From positions 137,501 through 162,500 of the forward strand of contig NW_026728922.1 in assembly GCF_030272615.1 (NCBI RefSeq): 25,000 nt of DNA. The letters run 5' to 3'. Under the pieces are notes generated by a model that worked only from the letters and a program-made list of their open reading frames with translations, was not told the origin of the DNA and did no database searches. Source of the stretch: Cryptomeria japonica. Lineage: Eukaryota; Streptophyta; Pinopsida; Cupressales; Cupressaceae. Every line of letters begins with the position of its first letter. Within the stretch, counting starts at the first letter, position 1. The translations under genes were made by a program, and so were the position numbers. This document shows, piece after piece, positions 1 to 10,900 of this stretch.

Positions 1-327
1 GCACCTCGCGTGCACCTTCGCCGGGGTGAGCACCTTGGTGTGCAGACCTTGGTTGGGTTGCGCGCCCTGGTGCGCACCAAGGAGCGCTCTGAAGTGTGCT
101 CCAAGGTGCGGCGTGCACGAAGTCGGAGCCCGGTTTGCCCCGGGTGTGCACCTCGGGTGCGCACCTCGCGTGCACCTTCGCTGCGGTGGGCACCTTGGCT
201 GGGTTGCGCGCCTTGGTGGGCACCATGCAGTGCACGAAGTCGGAGCCCGGATTGCCCCGGGCGCGCACCTCCGCCAGGGTGGGCACCTTGGTGCGCACAA
301 CTTGCCTGGGCTGCGCACCAGGAAGGG

Positions 328-443
328 CTCAAGATGGCACCCGCGTTCCGTTTTTTTCACTATCTTTCAGAACGGAAATTTTAAAATCTCGTTTTTTTTT
401 GCCTTTTCTGGAAATTAGTGAAGGCAGCGCATCAAAGGTGCGC
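328..443 (+). repeat. AT-rich hairpin/poly-T module (type copy)
   Basis: An about 117-bp module recurs throughout the 5S-bearing region. It starts CTCAAGATGGCACC, then has an inverted repeat TTCCGTTTT ... AAAACGGAA (9-bp stem, about 14-nt loop with CACTATCTTTC), then TTTTAAAATCTC, a run of 8-10 T, GCCTTTTCTGGAAATTAGTG, and ends GCGCATCAAAGGTGCGC. In this copy the right arm reads GAACGGAA. Near-full copies lie at 961-1078, 1431-1548, 1926-2042, 5657-5779, 6178-6293, 6533-6649, 7002-7118, 7497-7613, 8264-8379, 8897-9014, 9367-9484 and 9862-9978. The ends are conserved in every copy, so it moved as part of the subrepeats. The hairpin plus T-run on the plus strand resembles a terminator in form. 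Its function is unknown. Confidence 0.8.
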
Positions 444-1240
444 AACGCTGGTGCGAACCTGGGAGCGCTCCGATGTGTGCTCCAAGGTGCGGCGTGCACG
501 AAGTCGGACCCCAGTTTGCCCCGGGTGCGCACCTCGCGTGCACCTTGGTGCGCACACCTTGGCTGGGTTGCGCGCCCTGGTGGGCACCATGGTGCGCACC
601 AAGGAGCGCTCCGAAGTGTGCTCCAAGGTGCGGCGTGCACGAAGTCGGAGCCCGGTTTGCCCCGGGTGCGCACCTCGCGTGCACCTTCGCCGCGGTGGGC
701 ACCATGGCGTGCACGAAGTCGGAGCCCGGTTTGCCCCGGGTGCGCACCTCGCGTGCACCTTCGCCGGGGTGGGCACCTTGGTGTGCAGACCTTGGCTGGG
801 TTGCGCGCCCTGGTGGGCACCATGGTGCGCACCAAGGAGCGCTCCGAAGTGTGCTCCAAGGTGCGGCCTGCACGAAGTCGGAGCCCGGTTTGCCCCGGGT
901 GTGCACCTCGGGTGGGCACCTTGGTGCGCATGCCTTGCCTGGGCTGCGCACCAGGGCGGGCTCAAGATGGCACCCGCGTTCCTTTTTTTTCACTATCTTT
1001 CAAAACGGAAATTTTAAAATCTCATTTTTTTTTGCCTTTTTCTGGAAATTAGTGAAGGCAGCGCATCAAAGGTGCGCACCTCGCTGCCCACCACGGTGCG
1101 CAACGCCGGTGGGCACCCGGGAGTGCTTCGAAGTGTGCTCCAAGGTGCTGCGTGCACGTTGTCGGAGCCCGGTTTGCCCCGGGTGCGCACCTCGCGTGCA
1201 CCTTCGTCGGGGTGGGCACCTTGGCTGGGTTTGCCCCGGC

Positions 1241-1334
1241 TGCGCTCCGAAGCGGGGTTATTGGAGCGCCGCCTCTTTTTTTGTCGGAGCGTTTGGTGGG
1301 GTTTCTCGCATTGGCTCTTCCGAGGCCCGGTTGC
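1241..1334 (+). repeat. T-tract insert inside subrepeats (six copies)
   Basis: A roughly 94-bp segment has TGCGCTCCGAAGCGGGGTTA, then TGGAGCGCCGCC, a run of seven T, GTCGGAGCGTTTGGTGGGG, TTTCTCGCATTGGCTCTTCC and AGGCCCGGTTG. It occurs here and at 1710-1802, 6813-6906, 7281-7373, 9177-9270 and 9646-9738, always between two AT-rich modules. A GTTAATTGCCCGGG motif follows it. It is not similar to the Pol I promoter. Function unknown. Confidence 0.7.
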
Positions 1335-3024
1335 CACCCTGGCGCGCACGAAGTCGGAAGTAGGGTTAATTGCCCGGGTGCGCACCTTTGCCAGGGTGGG
1401 CACCTTACCTGGGCTGCGCACCAGGGCGGGCTCAAGATGGCACGCGCGTTCCGTTTTTTTCACTATCTTTCAAAACGGAAATTTTAAAATCTCCTTTTTT
1501 TTTTGCCTTTTCTGGAAATTAGTGAAGGCAGCGCATCAAAGGTGCGCACCTCGCTGCCCACCTTGGTGTGCTCTGAGGTGCGCACCCGGGAGCGCTACGA
1601 AGTGTGCTCCAAGGTGCGGCGTGCACGTTGTCGGAGCCCGGTTTGCCCCGGGTGCGCACCTCGCCTGCACCTTGGCCGGGGTGGGCACCTTGGCTGGGTT
1701 TGCCCAGGGTGCGCTCCGAAGCGGGGTTACTGGAGCGCCCCCTCTTTTTTTGTCAGAGCGTTTGGTGGGGTTTCTCGCATTGGCTCTTCCCAGGCCCGGT
1801 TGTTGGGTGCGCTCCCACCCTGGCGCGCGCGAAGTTGGAAGTTGGGTTAATTGCCCGGGCGCGCACCTTCGCCAGGGTGGGCACCTTGGTGCGCACACCT
1901 TGGCTGGGCTGCGCACCAGGGCGGGCTCAAGATGGCACCAGCATTCCCTTTTTCTCACTATCTTTCAAAACGGAAATTTTAAAATCTCGTTTTTTTTTTG
2001 CCTTTTATGGAAATTAGTGAAGGCATCGCATCAAAGGTGCGCACCTCGCTGCCCACCTTGGTGTGCTCCGAGGTGCCCACCACGGTGCGCAACGCCGGTG
2101 CGAACCCGGGAGCGCCCCGATGTGTGCTCCAAGGTGCGGCGTGCACGAAGTCGGACCCCGGTTTGCCCCGGGTGCGCACCTCGCGTGCACCTTGGTGCGC
2201 ACACCTTGGCTGGGTTGCGCGGCCTGGTGGGCACCATGGTGCGCACCAAGGAGCGCTCCGAAGTGTGCTCCAAGGTGCGGCGTGCACGAAGTCGGAGCCC
2301 GGTTTGCCCCGGGTACGCACCTCGCGTGCACCTTCGCCGGGGTGGGCACCTCGGCTGGGTTGCGCGCCCTGGTGCGCACCAAGGAGCGCTCCGAAGTGTG
2401 CTCCAAGGTGCGGCGTGCACGAAGTCGGAGCCCGGTTTGCCCCGGGTGCGCACCTTCGCCGCGGTGCGCACCATGGCGTGCACGAAGTCGGAGCCCGGTT
2501 TGCCCCGGGTGCGCACCTCGCGTGCACCTTCGGCGGGGTTGCGCGCCCTGGTGGGCACCATGGTGCGCACCAAGGAGCGCTCCGAAGTGTGCTCCAAGGT
2601 GCGGCGTGCACGAAGTCGGAGCCCGGTTTGCCCCGGGTGCGCACCTCGCGTGCACCTTCGGCGGGGTTGCGCGCCCTGGTGGGCACCATGGTGCGCACCA
2701 AGGAGCGCTCCGAAGTGTGCTCCAAGGTGCGGCGTGCACGAAGTCGGAGCCCGGTTTGCCCCGGGTGCGCACCTCGCGTGCACCTTCGCCGCGGTGGGCA
2801 CCATGGCGTGCACGAAGTCGGAGCCCGGTTTGCCCCGGGTGCGCACCTCGCGTGCACCTTCGCCGGGGTGGGCACCTCGGCTGGGTTGCGCGCCCTGGTG
2901 CGCACCAAGGAGCGCTCCGAAGTGTGCTCCAAGGTGCGGCGTGCACGAAGTCGGAGCCCGGTTTGCCCCGGGTGCGCACCTCGCGTGCACCTTCGCCAGG
3001 GTGGGCACCTCGGTGCGCACACCT

Positions 3025-3082
3025 TCTCAATGTTTTCTTGCCTTTTCTGGAAATTGGTGAAGGCAGCGCATCAAAGGTGCGC
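3025..3082 (+). repeat. Truncated AT-rich module
   Basis: This keeps only the right half of the module (GCCTTTTCTGGAAATTGGTG to GCGCATCAAAGGTGCGC). The hairpin and long T-run are missing, replaced by TCTCAATGTTTTC. The second copy is at 10961-11018. It is followed by a variant subrepeat containing CGGGTTAATTGC. Confidence 0.75.
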
Positions 3083-3703
3083 ACCTCGGTGTGCTCCGAG
3101 GTGCGAACCCGAGAGCGCTCCGAGGTGCCCACGAAGTCGAAAGTCGGGTTAATTGCATTGTTTTCCCCGGGTGCGCTCCGAGGTGCGCAACATCGGCGCG
3201 CACCAAGGAGGGCTCCGAAGTGTGCTCCAAGGTGCGCACGATGGCGTGCACCTCTGGTGCGCACGATTCGGAGCTCGGTTTGACCGGGGTGCGCACACCT
3301 TGGCTGGGTTGCGCACCTTTTGTGCGCTCCAAGGTGCGCACGAAGTCGGAGCTCGGTTTGCCCCGGGTGCGCACCTTCGCCAGGGTGCGCACCTTGATGC
3401 GCACGCCTTGGCTGGGCTGCGCACCTTGGTGGGCGCCATGGTGCGCACCTTTCGTGCGCTCCAAGGTGCGCACGAAGTCGGAGCTCGGTTTGCCCCGGGT
3501 GCGCACCTTGGTGGGCGCCATGGTGCACTCCGAGGTGCCCAAGATTGGTGCGCACCAAGGAGCGCTCCGAAGTGCGCTCCAAGGTGCGCGCGAAGTCGAA
3601 AGTTGGGTTAATTGTCCGGTTTGCCTCGGGTGCGCACCTTGCGTGCACCTTCGCCAGGGTGGGCGCCTTGGTGCGCACACCTTGGCTGGGCTGCGCACAC
3701 CTT

Positions 3704-3825
3704 GGCACCCGCGTTTCCTTCATTTTAAATTTTTTTTTTTTACAATCTCTCAAGTGGGAAATTCTATAATCTCAACTTTTTTTGCCTTTTCAGGAAACTT
3801 TTGAATGGAGCGCATCATTGGTGCG
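3704..3825 (+). repeat. Diverged AT-rich module bordering the 5S flank
   Basis: Same order of elements as the other modules (GGCACCCGCGTTTCC, T-run, CTCTCAAGTGGGAAATTCTA, TAATCTC, T-run, GCCTTTTCAGGAAAC, GCGCATCATTGGTGCGC) but with many substitutions and a longer first T-run. Second copy at 11640-11761. It is the last module before the GC-rich 5S flank and marks the subrepeat boundary. It may be the older form of the module (inference). Confidence 0.75.
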
Positions 3826-4229
3826 CTCCGAAGTGTGCTCCAAAGCTCTCTCCAGCTGCGTGCACCTGCCCCGGCCGCGCACCCGGCCCCGCCCAGCTTC
3901 GCTCACCTGTCCCGGGCGTCTGGTGCGGAACCTTAGAGTAAGAAACATCACCGTGCACCTTGGCCAACGTGCGCGACTCGACCGAGCGCGCACTGGCCGA
4001 GGTGCACACCGATTTCACCTGGGTGCGCGCGCAGCACCTCGGGCGCACCGGGGTGCGCGCACAACGCCCGGGTTGCACCGTGGCCTGTGTGCTCGGGGCG
4101 CCTCGGGTGCGCGCTCGGTGTCGCCCCCGCGCGCGCGGTAGTGCGGGCAGCGCACCCCGGCCCGGCCCGGCCCCGACGAGAACGCAAACGGGCAAAAGGT
4201 TTATTCAAATAGCATTGCGACGCCCGGCG
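3826..4229. other. GC-rich 3' flank of 5S gene, copy 1
   Basis: A mostly non-tandem, very GC-rich segment between the last AT-rich module and the 5S terminator. It has scattered GGTGCGCGC and CACCTCGGGCGCACC motifs related to the subrepeats, and a stretch with CCCCGGCCGCGCACCCGG near 3869-3886. There is no gene, and the only RNA signal is the adjacent 5S. The copy is at 11762-12165, with a C-to-T difference at 3875/11811. Confidence 0.6.
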
Positions 4230-4242
4230 AAAAACTAAAAAA
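4230..4242 (-). terminator. Pol III terminator of 5S, copy 1
   Basis: On the 5S coding strand the gene ends GCACCC and is followed at once by six T (complement of 4237-4242), then AG, then five T (complement of 4230-4234). A run of four or more T is the standard RNA polymerase III termination signal. The second run serves as a backup. The exact RNA 3' end within the first run is not resolved. Confidence 0.9.
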
Positions 4243-4360
4243 GGGTGCAACACCGGGACTTCCCGGGAGGTCACCCATCCCAGTACTACTCCGGCCCAAG
4301 CGCGCTTAACTGCGGAGTTCTGATGGGATCCGGTGCACTAACGCTGGTATGATCGCACCC
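4241..4360 (-). rRNA. 5S ribosomal RNA gene, copy 1
   Basis: A complete 120-nt plant 5S rRNA on the minus strand, beginning GGGTGCGATCATACCAGC and ending GGTGTTGCACCCTT. The ends pair with each other (GGGTGC with GCACCC), forming helix I. The internal Pol III promoter is intact: A-box AGTTAAGCGCGCTTGGG, intermediate element, and C-box GATGGGTGACCTCCCGGG. The sequence looks unbroken and functional. It lies about 14.8 kb upstream of the last Pol I promoter and points opposite to 35S transcription. Plants usually keep 5S in separate arrays; a 5S gene in the IGS defines the linked L-type arrangement. The GCGCGC in the A-box is the form common outside angiosperms. Confidence 0.98.
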
Positions 4361-4390
4361 GTTATGAGCTTGTCGCAGTGTGTACTTAGC
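4361..4390 (-). promoter_or_regulatory. 5S upstream start-site region, copy 1
   Basis: Plant 5S genes usually have a TATA-like box near -28, a GC near -12 and a C at -1. Here -1 is C, which fits. Around -28 to -23 the coding strand reads TAAGTA, a weak TATA-like match, and there is no GC exactly at -12. The same 30 bp precedes the second 5S gene. Confidence 0.5.
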
Positions 4391-4740
4391 AAACCGCGAC
4401 CCACGTGCGAATCCACCCCGGCCACCCACCCCCGTCGAGGTGCACACCCTCCCTCGCGAAGTGCGCCCCGTTCGCCAAGTGTGAGCCCTGCCCGGGTGCG
4501 CGCACCTTGCTAGGGCGTCGGGTGTGCACCCGGCCCGGCCTACGTGCGTGCACCTGGAGGGGGCGTCGTGTGCGTGCAGTGTCCCGTCTGCAACGCGGTG
4601 CCCACACACCACCTCGGGCGCAACGACCTGCGCTCACATGTGGGCCGAGTGCACCTTGGTGCATGTTCGGGGCGCCTCGGGTGCACGCTCGATCTTGCCC
4701 CGGTGCACCAAGGCGCTCGGTTTGCCCCGGGTGCGCACTT
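4361..4740. other. 5S upstream spacer, copy 1
   Basis: Non-tandem GC-rich sequence upstream of the 5S gene. It contains scattered CACCTCGGGCGC and GGGTGCGC motifs and ends in a subrepeat-like segment GTTTGCCCCGGGTGCGCAC at about 4720-4738. No further 5S copy, relic or gene is visible. The copy is at 12297-12676. Confidence 0.5.
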
Positions 4741-5100
4741 GGTGCAAGGTGGGCACCCAAAATAGGGATCAAGCACCAAAACACAAGTTTCGGGATGCAA
4801 AATGGGACCCAAGGACCACAAATGCGTTCCAAGACCCATGATGGGTCCACGAGAACAAAAATGTGTTCCGAGACTTAATAAACAAATATTGGGTTTTAGG
4901 AGAAGAAACATGCTCTGATGCCCAAAACGAGAATCGACCCCGAAAAGGCCACAGGCCAAAAGTGGGATGCGAGACAAAAAAAAATGGGACCCGAGGACCA
5001 AAATTGGGTTCCCAGGTCGAAGACAGGGCAACCGGACAAGAAACGACCTCTAAGGCTCGAAATGAGTCCCGACGACTAAAACTTGACAAGAAGCACCCAT
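4741..5100. repeat. Degenerate AT-richer repeat block, copy 1
   Basis: Loosely repeated phrases based on AAAATGGGACCCRAGGACC (4799 and 4982 are the clearest) and AAATGYGTTCCRAGAC (4826, 4859). The spacing is irregular and divergence is high. It contrasts with the GC-rich sequence on both sides. The copy is at 12677-13036. It contains no Pol I promoter and no recognisable mobile element ends. Confidence 0.55.
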
Positions 5101-5615
5101 CAGGCACCCAACTCGACACCCATGGGATGCCGACCCACCCGGGCTTCCACCTAGCACACCTTGGCACCCACCCACCCTCGCACCCAACCTCGCACCCAAC
5201 TTAGCACCTTTGAACCCACATTGGCACTCACCCTGACCCTGGCACCTTGGAACCCACATTGGCACTCACCTTGACCCTGGCACCCACCTTTGCACTCACC
5301 TTGGGACCCACCCTGGCTCCCACCTCGGCACCCACCCAGACACCCACCTTGGTTCCTTGGCACCCACCTTGGATCCTTGGCACCCACCCCGACACCCACC
5401 TTGGCACGCAACTTGGCTACTTGCCACCCACCTTGGCTCCTTGACGCCCACCCCGACAACCACCCCGTGACCTACCCTGGCTAGGGTTGGTGCACACCCA
5501 CCCTGGTGCCCACCTTGGCACCCACCCTATGACCCACCTTGGCACGCACCTTAGTACCCACCCCGTTACCCACCCTAGGACCCACCCCGTGACCCACCTT
5601 GGCCAGGGTGGGTGC
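5101..5615. repeat. CACCC minisatellite, copy 1 (short)
   Basis: A short-period tandem repeat of about 12 bp with consensus GGCACCCACCTT and variants CCTGGCACCCACC, CTAGCACCCACC and GTGACCCACC. C-rich on the plus strand, G-rich on the minus strand, with almost no CpG, unlike the GC-rich subrepeats. It stops at 5615, where sequence switches back to module-type spacer within CCAGGGTGGGTGC. Confidence 0.85.
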
Positions 5616-7936
5616 CTTGGTGCGCACAACTTGCCTGGGCTGCACACCAGGGCGGGCTCAAGATGGCACCCGCGTTCCGTTTTTTTCACTATCTTTCAAA
5701 ACGGAAATTTTAAAATCTCATTTTTTTCTTTTTTTTGCCTTTTCTGGAAATTAGTGAAGGCAGCGCATCAAAGGTGCGCAATGCTGGTGCGAACCCGGGA
5801 GCGCTCCGATGTGTGCTCCAAGGTGCGGCGTGCACGAAGTCCGAGCCCGGTTTGCCCCGGGTGCGCACCTCGCGTGCACCTTCGCTGGGGTGAGCACCTT
5901 GGCTGGGTTGCGCGCCCTGGTGCGTACCAAGGAGCGCTCTGAAGTGTGCTCCAAGGTGCGGCGTGCACGAAGTCGGAGCCCGGTTTGCCCCGGGTGTGCA
6001 CCTCGGGTGCGCACCTCGCGTGCACCTTCGCTGCGGTGGGCACCTTGGCTGGGTTGCGCGCCTTGGTGGGCACCATGCAGTGCACGAAGTCGGAGCCCGG
6101 TTTGCCCCGGGCGCGCACCTCCGCCAGGGTGGGCACCTTGGTGCGCACAACTTGCCTGGGCTGCGCATCAGGAAGGGCTCAAGATGGCACCCGCGTTCCG
6201 TTTTTTTCACTATCTTTCAGAACGGAAATTTTAAAATATCGTTTTTTTTTGCCTTTTCTGGAAATTAGTGAAGGCAGCGCATCAAAGGTGCGCAACGCTG
6301 GTGCGAACCTGGGAGCGCTCCGATGTGTGCTCCAAGGTGCGGCGTGCACGAAGTCGGAGCCCGGTTTGCCTCGGGTGCGCCCTGGTGGGCACCATGGTGC
6401 GCACCAAGGAGCGCTCCGAAGTGTGCTCCAAGGTGCGGCCTGCACGAAGTCGGAGCCCGGTTTGCCCCGGGTGTGCACCTCGGGTGGGCACCTTGGTGCG
6501 CATGCCTTGCCTGGGCTGCGCACCAGGGCGGGCTCAAGATGGCACCCGCGTTCCTTTTTTTTCACTATCTTTCAAAACGGAAATTTTAAAATCTCATTTT
6601 TTTTTGCCTTTTTCTGGAAATTAGTGAAGGCAGCGCATCAAAGGTGCGCACCTCGCTGCCCACCACGGTGCGCAACGCCGGTGGGCACCCGGGAGTGCTT
6701 CGAAGTGTGCTCCAAGGTGCTGCGTGCACGTTGTCGGAGCCCGGTTTGCCCCGGGTGCGCACCTCGCGTGCACCTTCGTCGGGGTGGGCACCTTGGCTTG
6801 GTTTGCCCCGGCTGCGCTCCGAAGCGGGGTTATTGGAGCGCCGCCTCTTTTTTTGTCGGAGCGTTTGGTGGGGTTTCTCGCATTGGCTCTTCCGAGGCCC
6901 GGTTGCCACCCTGGCGCGCACGAAGTCGGAAGTAGGGTTAATTGCCCGGGTGCGCACCTTTGCCAGGGTGGCACCTTACCTGGGCTGCGCACCAGGGCGG
7001 GCTCAAGATGGCACGCGCGTTCCGTTTTTTTCACTATCTTTCAAAACGGAAATTTTAAAATCTCCTTTTTTTTTTGCCTTTTCTGGAAATTAGTGAAGGC
7101 AGCGCATCAAAGGTGCGCACCTCGCTGCCCACCTTGGTGTGCTCTGAGGTGCGCACCCGGGAGCGCTACGAAGTGTGCTCCAAGGTGCGGCGTGCACGTT
7201 GTCGGAGCCCGGTTTGCCCCGGGTGCGCACCTCGCCTGCACCTTGGCCGGGGTGGGCACCTTGGCTGGGTTTGCCCAGGGTGCGCTCCGAAGCGGGGTTA
7301 CTGGAGCGCCCCCTCTTTTTTTGTCAGAGAGTTTGGTGGGGTTTCTCGCATTGGCTCTTCCCAGGCCCGGTTGTTGGGTGCGCTCCCACCCTGGCGCGCG
7401 CGAAGTTGGAAGTTGGGTTAATTGCCCGGGCGCGCACCTTCGCCAGGGTGGGCACCTTGGTGCGCAAACCTTGGCTGGGCTGCGCACCAGGGCGGGCTCA
7501 AGATGGCACCAGCATTCCCTTTTTCTCACTATCTTTCAAAACGGAAATTTTAAAATCTCGTTTTTTTTTTGCCTTTTATGGAAATTAGTGAAGGCATCGC
7601 ATCAAAGGTGCGCACCTCGCTGCCCACCTTGGTGTGCTCCGAGGTGCCCACCACGGTGCGCAACGCCGGTGCGAACCCGGGAGCGCCCCGATGTGTGCTC
7701 CAAGGTGCGGCGTGCACGAAGTCGGACCCCGGTTTGCCCCGGGTGCGCACCTCGCGTGCACCTTGGTGCGCACACCTTGGCTGGGTTGCGCGGCCTGGTG
7801 GGCACCATGGTGCGCACCAAGGAGCGCTCCGAAGTGTGCTCCAAGGTGCGGCGTGCACGAAGTCGGAGCCCGGTTTGCCCCGGGTGCGCACCTTCGCCGC
7901 GGTGGGCACCATGGCGTGCACGAAGTCGGAGCCCGG
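5616..7936. repeat. Rearranged partial copy of the 5S-upstream subrepeat block, without a 5S gene
   Basis: This block joins the two 7.9-kb copies. About 5870-6330 matches 20-480 (offset near 5850). From about 6387 to beyond 7800 it matches 815 to about 2240 (offset 5571-5572). The change of offset near 6380 reflects loss of roughly 280 bp of subrepeats relative to 1-1000. It contains five AT-rich modules (5657-5779, 6178-6293, 6533-6649, 7002-7118, 7497-7613) and two T-tract inserts. No 5S gene or promoter is present. Confidence 0.85.
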
Positions 7937-10900
7937 TTTGCCCCGGGTGCGCACCTCGCGTGCACCTTCGCCGGGGTGGGCACCTCGGCTGGGTTGCGCG
8001 CCCTGGTGCGCACCAAGGAGCGCTCTGAAGTGTGCTCCAAGGTGCGGCGTGCACGAAGTCGGAGCCCGGTTTGCCCCGGGTGTGCACCTCGCGTGCGCAC
8101 CTCGCGTGCACCTTCGCTGCGGTGGGCACCTTGGCTGGGTTGCGCGCCTTGGTGGGCACCATGCAGTGCACGAAGTCGGAGCCCGGATTGCCCCGGGCGC
8201 GCACCTCCGCCAGGGTGGGCACCTTGGTGCGCACAACTTGCCTGGGGTGCGCACCAGGAAGGGCTCAAGATGGCACCCGCGTTCCGTTTTTTTCACTATC
8301 TTTCAGAACGGAAATTTTAAAATCTCGTTTTTTTTTGCCTTTTCTGGAAATTAGTGAAGGCAGCGCATCAAAGGTGCGCAACGCTGGTGCGAACCTGGGA
8401 GCGCTCCGATGTGTGCTCCAAGGTGCGGCGTGCACGAAGTCGGACCCCGGTTTGCCCCGGGTGCGCACCTCGCGTGCACCTTGGTGCGCACACCTTGGCT
8501 GGGTTGCGCGCCCTGGTGGGCACCATGGTGCGCACCAAGGAGCGCTCCGAAGTGTGCTCCAAGGTGCGGCGTGCACGAAGTCGGAGCCCGGTTTGCCCCG
8601 GGTGCGCACCTCGCGTGCACCTTCGCCGCGGTGGGCACCATGGCGTGCACGAAGTCGGAGCCCGGTTTGCCCCGGGTGCGCACCTCGCGTGCACCTTCGC
8701 CGGGGTGGGCACCTTGGTGTGCAGACCTTGGCTGGGTTGCGCGCCCTGGTGGGCACCATGGTGCGCACCAAGGAGCGCTCCGAAGTGTGCTCCAAGGTGC
8801 GGCCTGCACGAAGTCGGAGCCCGGTTTGCCCCGGGTGTGCACCTCGGGTGGGCACCTTGGTGCGCATGCCTTGCCTGGGCTGCGCACCAGGGCGGGCTCA
8901 AGATGGCACCCGCGTTCCTTTTTTTTCACTATCTTTCAAAACGGAAATTTTAAAATCTCATTTTTTTTTGCCTTTTTCTGGAAATTAGTGAAGGCAGCGC
9001 ATCAAAGGTGCGCACCTCGCTGCCCACCACGGTGCGCAACGCCGGTGGGCACCCGGGAGTGCTTCGAAGTGTGCTCCAAGGTGCTGCGTGCACGTTGTCG
9101 GAGCCCGGTTTGCCCCGGGTGCGCACCTCGCGTGCACCTTCGTCGGGGTGGGCACCTTGGCTGGGTTTGCCCCGGCTGCGCTCCGAAGCGGGGTTATTGG
9201 AGCGCCGCCTCTTTTTTTGTCGGAGCGTTTGGTGGGGTTTCTCGCATTGGCTCTTCCGAGGCCCGGTTGCCACCCTGGCGCGCACGAAGTCGGAAGTAGG
9301 GTTAATTGCCCGGGTGCGCACCTTTGCCAGGGTGGGCACCTTACCTGGGCTGCGCACCAGGGCGGGCTCAAGATGGCACGCGCGTTCCGTTTTTTTCACT
9401 ATCTTTCAAAACGGAAATTTTAAAATCTCCTTTTTTTTTTGCCTTTTCTGGAAATTAGTGAAGGCAGCGCATCAAAGGTGCGCACCTCGCTGCCCACCTT
9501 GGTGTGCTCTGAGGTGCGCACCCGGGAGCGCTACGAAGTGTGCTCCAAGGTGCGGCGTGCACGTTGTCGGAGCCCGGTTTGCCCCGGGTGCGCACCTCGC
9601 CTGCACCTTGGCCGGGGTGGGCACCTTGGCTGGGTTTGCCCAGGGTGCGCTCCGAAGCGGGGTTACTGGAGCGCCCCCTCTTTTTTTGTCAGAGCGTTTG
9701 GTGGGGTTTCTCGCATTGGCTCTTCCCAGGCCCGGTTGTTGGGTGCGCTCCCACCCTGGCGCGCGCGAAGTTGGAAGTTGGGTTAATTGCCCGGGCGCGC
9801 ACCTTCGCCAGGGTGGGCACCTTGGTGCGCACACCTTGGCTGGGCTGCGCACCAGGGCGGGCTCAAGATGGCACCAGCATTCCCTTTTTCTCACTATCTT
9901 TCAAAACGGAAATTTTAAAATCTCGTTTTTTTTTTGCCTTTTATGGAAATTAGTGAAGGCATCGCATCAAAGGTGCGCACCTCGCTGCCCACCTTGGTGT
10001 GCTCCGAGGTGCCCACCACGGTGCGCAACGCCGGTGCGAACCCGGGAGCGCCCCGATGTGTGCTCCAAGGTGCGGCGTGCACGAAGTCGGACCCCGGTTT
10101 GCCCCGGGTGCGCACCTCGCGTGCACCTTGGTGCGCACACCTTGGCTGGGTTGCGCGGCCTGGTGGGCACCATGGTGCGCACCAAGGAGCGCTCCGAAGT
10201 GTGCTCCAAGGTGCGGCGTGCACGAAGTCGGAGCCCGGTTTGCCCCGGGTACGCACCTCGCGTGCACCTTCGCCGGGGTGGGCACCTCGGCTGGGTTGCG
10301 CGCCCTGGTGCGCACCAAGGAGCGCTCCGAAGTGTGCTCCAAGGTGCGGCGTGCACGAAGTCGGAGCCCGGTTTGCCCCGGGTGCGCACCTTCGCCGCGG
10401 TGCGCACCATGGCGTGCACGAAGTCGGAGCCCGGTTTGCCCCGGGTGCGCACCTCGCGTGCACCTTCGGCGGGGTTGCGCGCCCTGGTGGGCACCATGGT
10501 GCGCACCAAGGAGCGCTCCGAAGTGTGCTCCAAGGTGCGGCGTGCACGAAGTCGGAGCCCGGTTTGCCCCGGGTGCGCACCTCGCGTGCACCTTCGGCGG
10601 GGTTGCGCGCCCTGGTGGGCACCATGGTGCGCACCAAGGAGCGCTCCGAAGTGTGCTCCAAGGTGCGGCGTGCACGAAGTCGGAGCCCGGTTTGCCCCGG
10701 GTGCGCACCTCGCGTGCACCTTCGCCGCGGTGGGCACCATGGCGTGCACGAAGTCGGAGCCCGGTTTGCCCCGGGTGCGCACCTCGCGTGCACCTTCGCC
10801 GGGGTGGGCACCTCGGCTGGGTTGCGCGCCCTGGTGCGCACCAAGGAGCGCTCCGAAGTGTGCTCCAAGGTGCGGCGTGCACGAAGTCGGAGCCCGGTTT

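Larger units (their letters stand above)
1..3703. repeat. GC-rich subrepeat array built on GGTGCGCACC (copy 1)
   Basis: Tandem but irregular units of about 130 to 210 bp are easiest to follow by the motif AAGGAGCGCTC at 2248, 2381, 2572, 2700 and 2907. A unit contains, in order, GCGCACCAAGGAGCGCTCC, GAAGTGTGCTCCAAGGTGCG, GCACGAAGTCGGAGCCCGG, TTTGCCCCGGGTGCGCACC, then GGGTGGGCACC and GGCTGGGTTGCGCGCC. GGTGCGCACC is a perfect palindrome, so both strands look alike and both give long stop-free frames. The array is interrupted by AT-rich modules and T-tract inserts annotated separately. This is typical of rDNA spacer subrepeats. No protein function is supported. Confidence 0.85.
1..5615. repeat. 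5S-bearing higher-order repeat, copy 1 (right part of a larger unit)
   Basis: This stretch recurs at a constant offset of 7936 bp (7937-13551). It holds the GC-rich subrepeats, AT-rich modules, one 5S gene, the degenerate AT-richer repeat and the start of the CACCC minisatellite. The copies are nearly identical. Differences I saw by eye include C3875 versus T11811 and A513 versus G8449. I did not make a full count. The match ends at 5615/13551 inside a CCAGGGTGGGTGC motif; after it copy 1 returns to module-type sequence while copy 2 continues as minisatellite. The left boundary lies outside the window, so the true unit may be longer. Unequal exchange within the spacer is the likely origin (inference). 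Confidence 0.92.

Noticed and set aside
328-443. AT-rich module as a SINE or other retroelement insertion
   Set aside because: It has no Pol III A/B boxes that I can see, no target-site duplication and no poly-A at a 3' end in the expected place. Its boundaries always coincide with the same subrepeat sequence. An ancient insertion cannot be excluded but is not supported.
1241-1334. T-tract insert as a Pol III gene or terminator
   Set aside because: The seven-T run has no upstream internal promoter boxes and lies in the middle of the segment, so no transcript can be assigned.
1072-3060. Very long open frames on both strands (up to about 660 codons) rich in Cys, Ala, Pro, Arg and His
   Set aside because: They arise from GC-rich repeats without stop codons. 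Several frames and both strands are open over the same bases, the peptides are just the repeat read in different frames, and the frames cross AT-rich spacer modules. No domain is recognisable.
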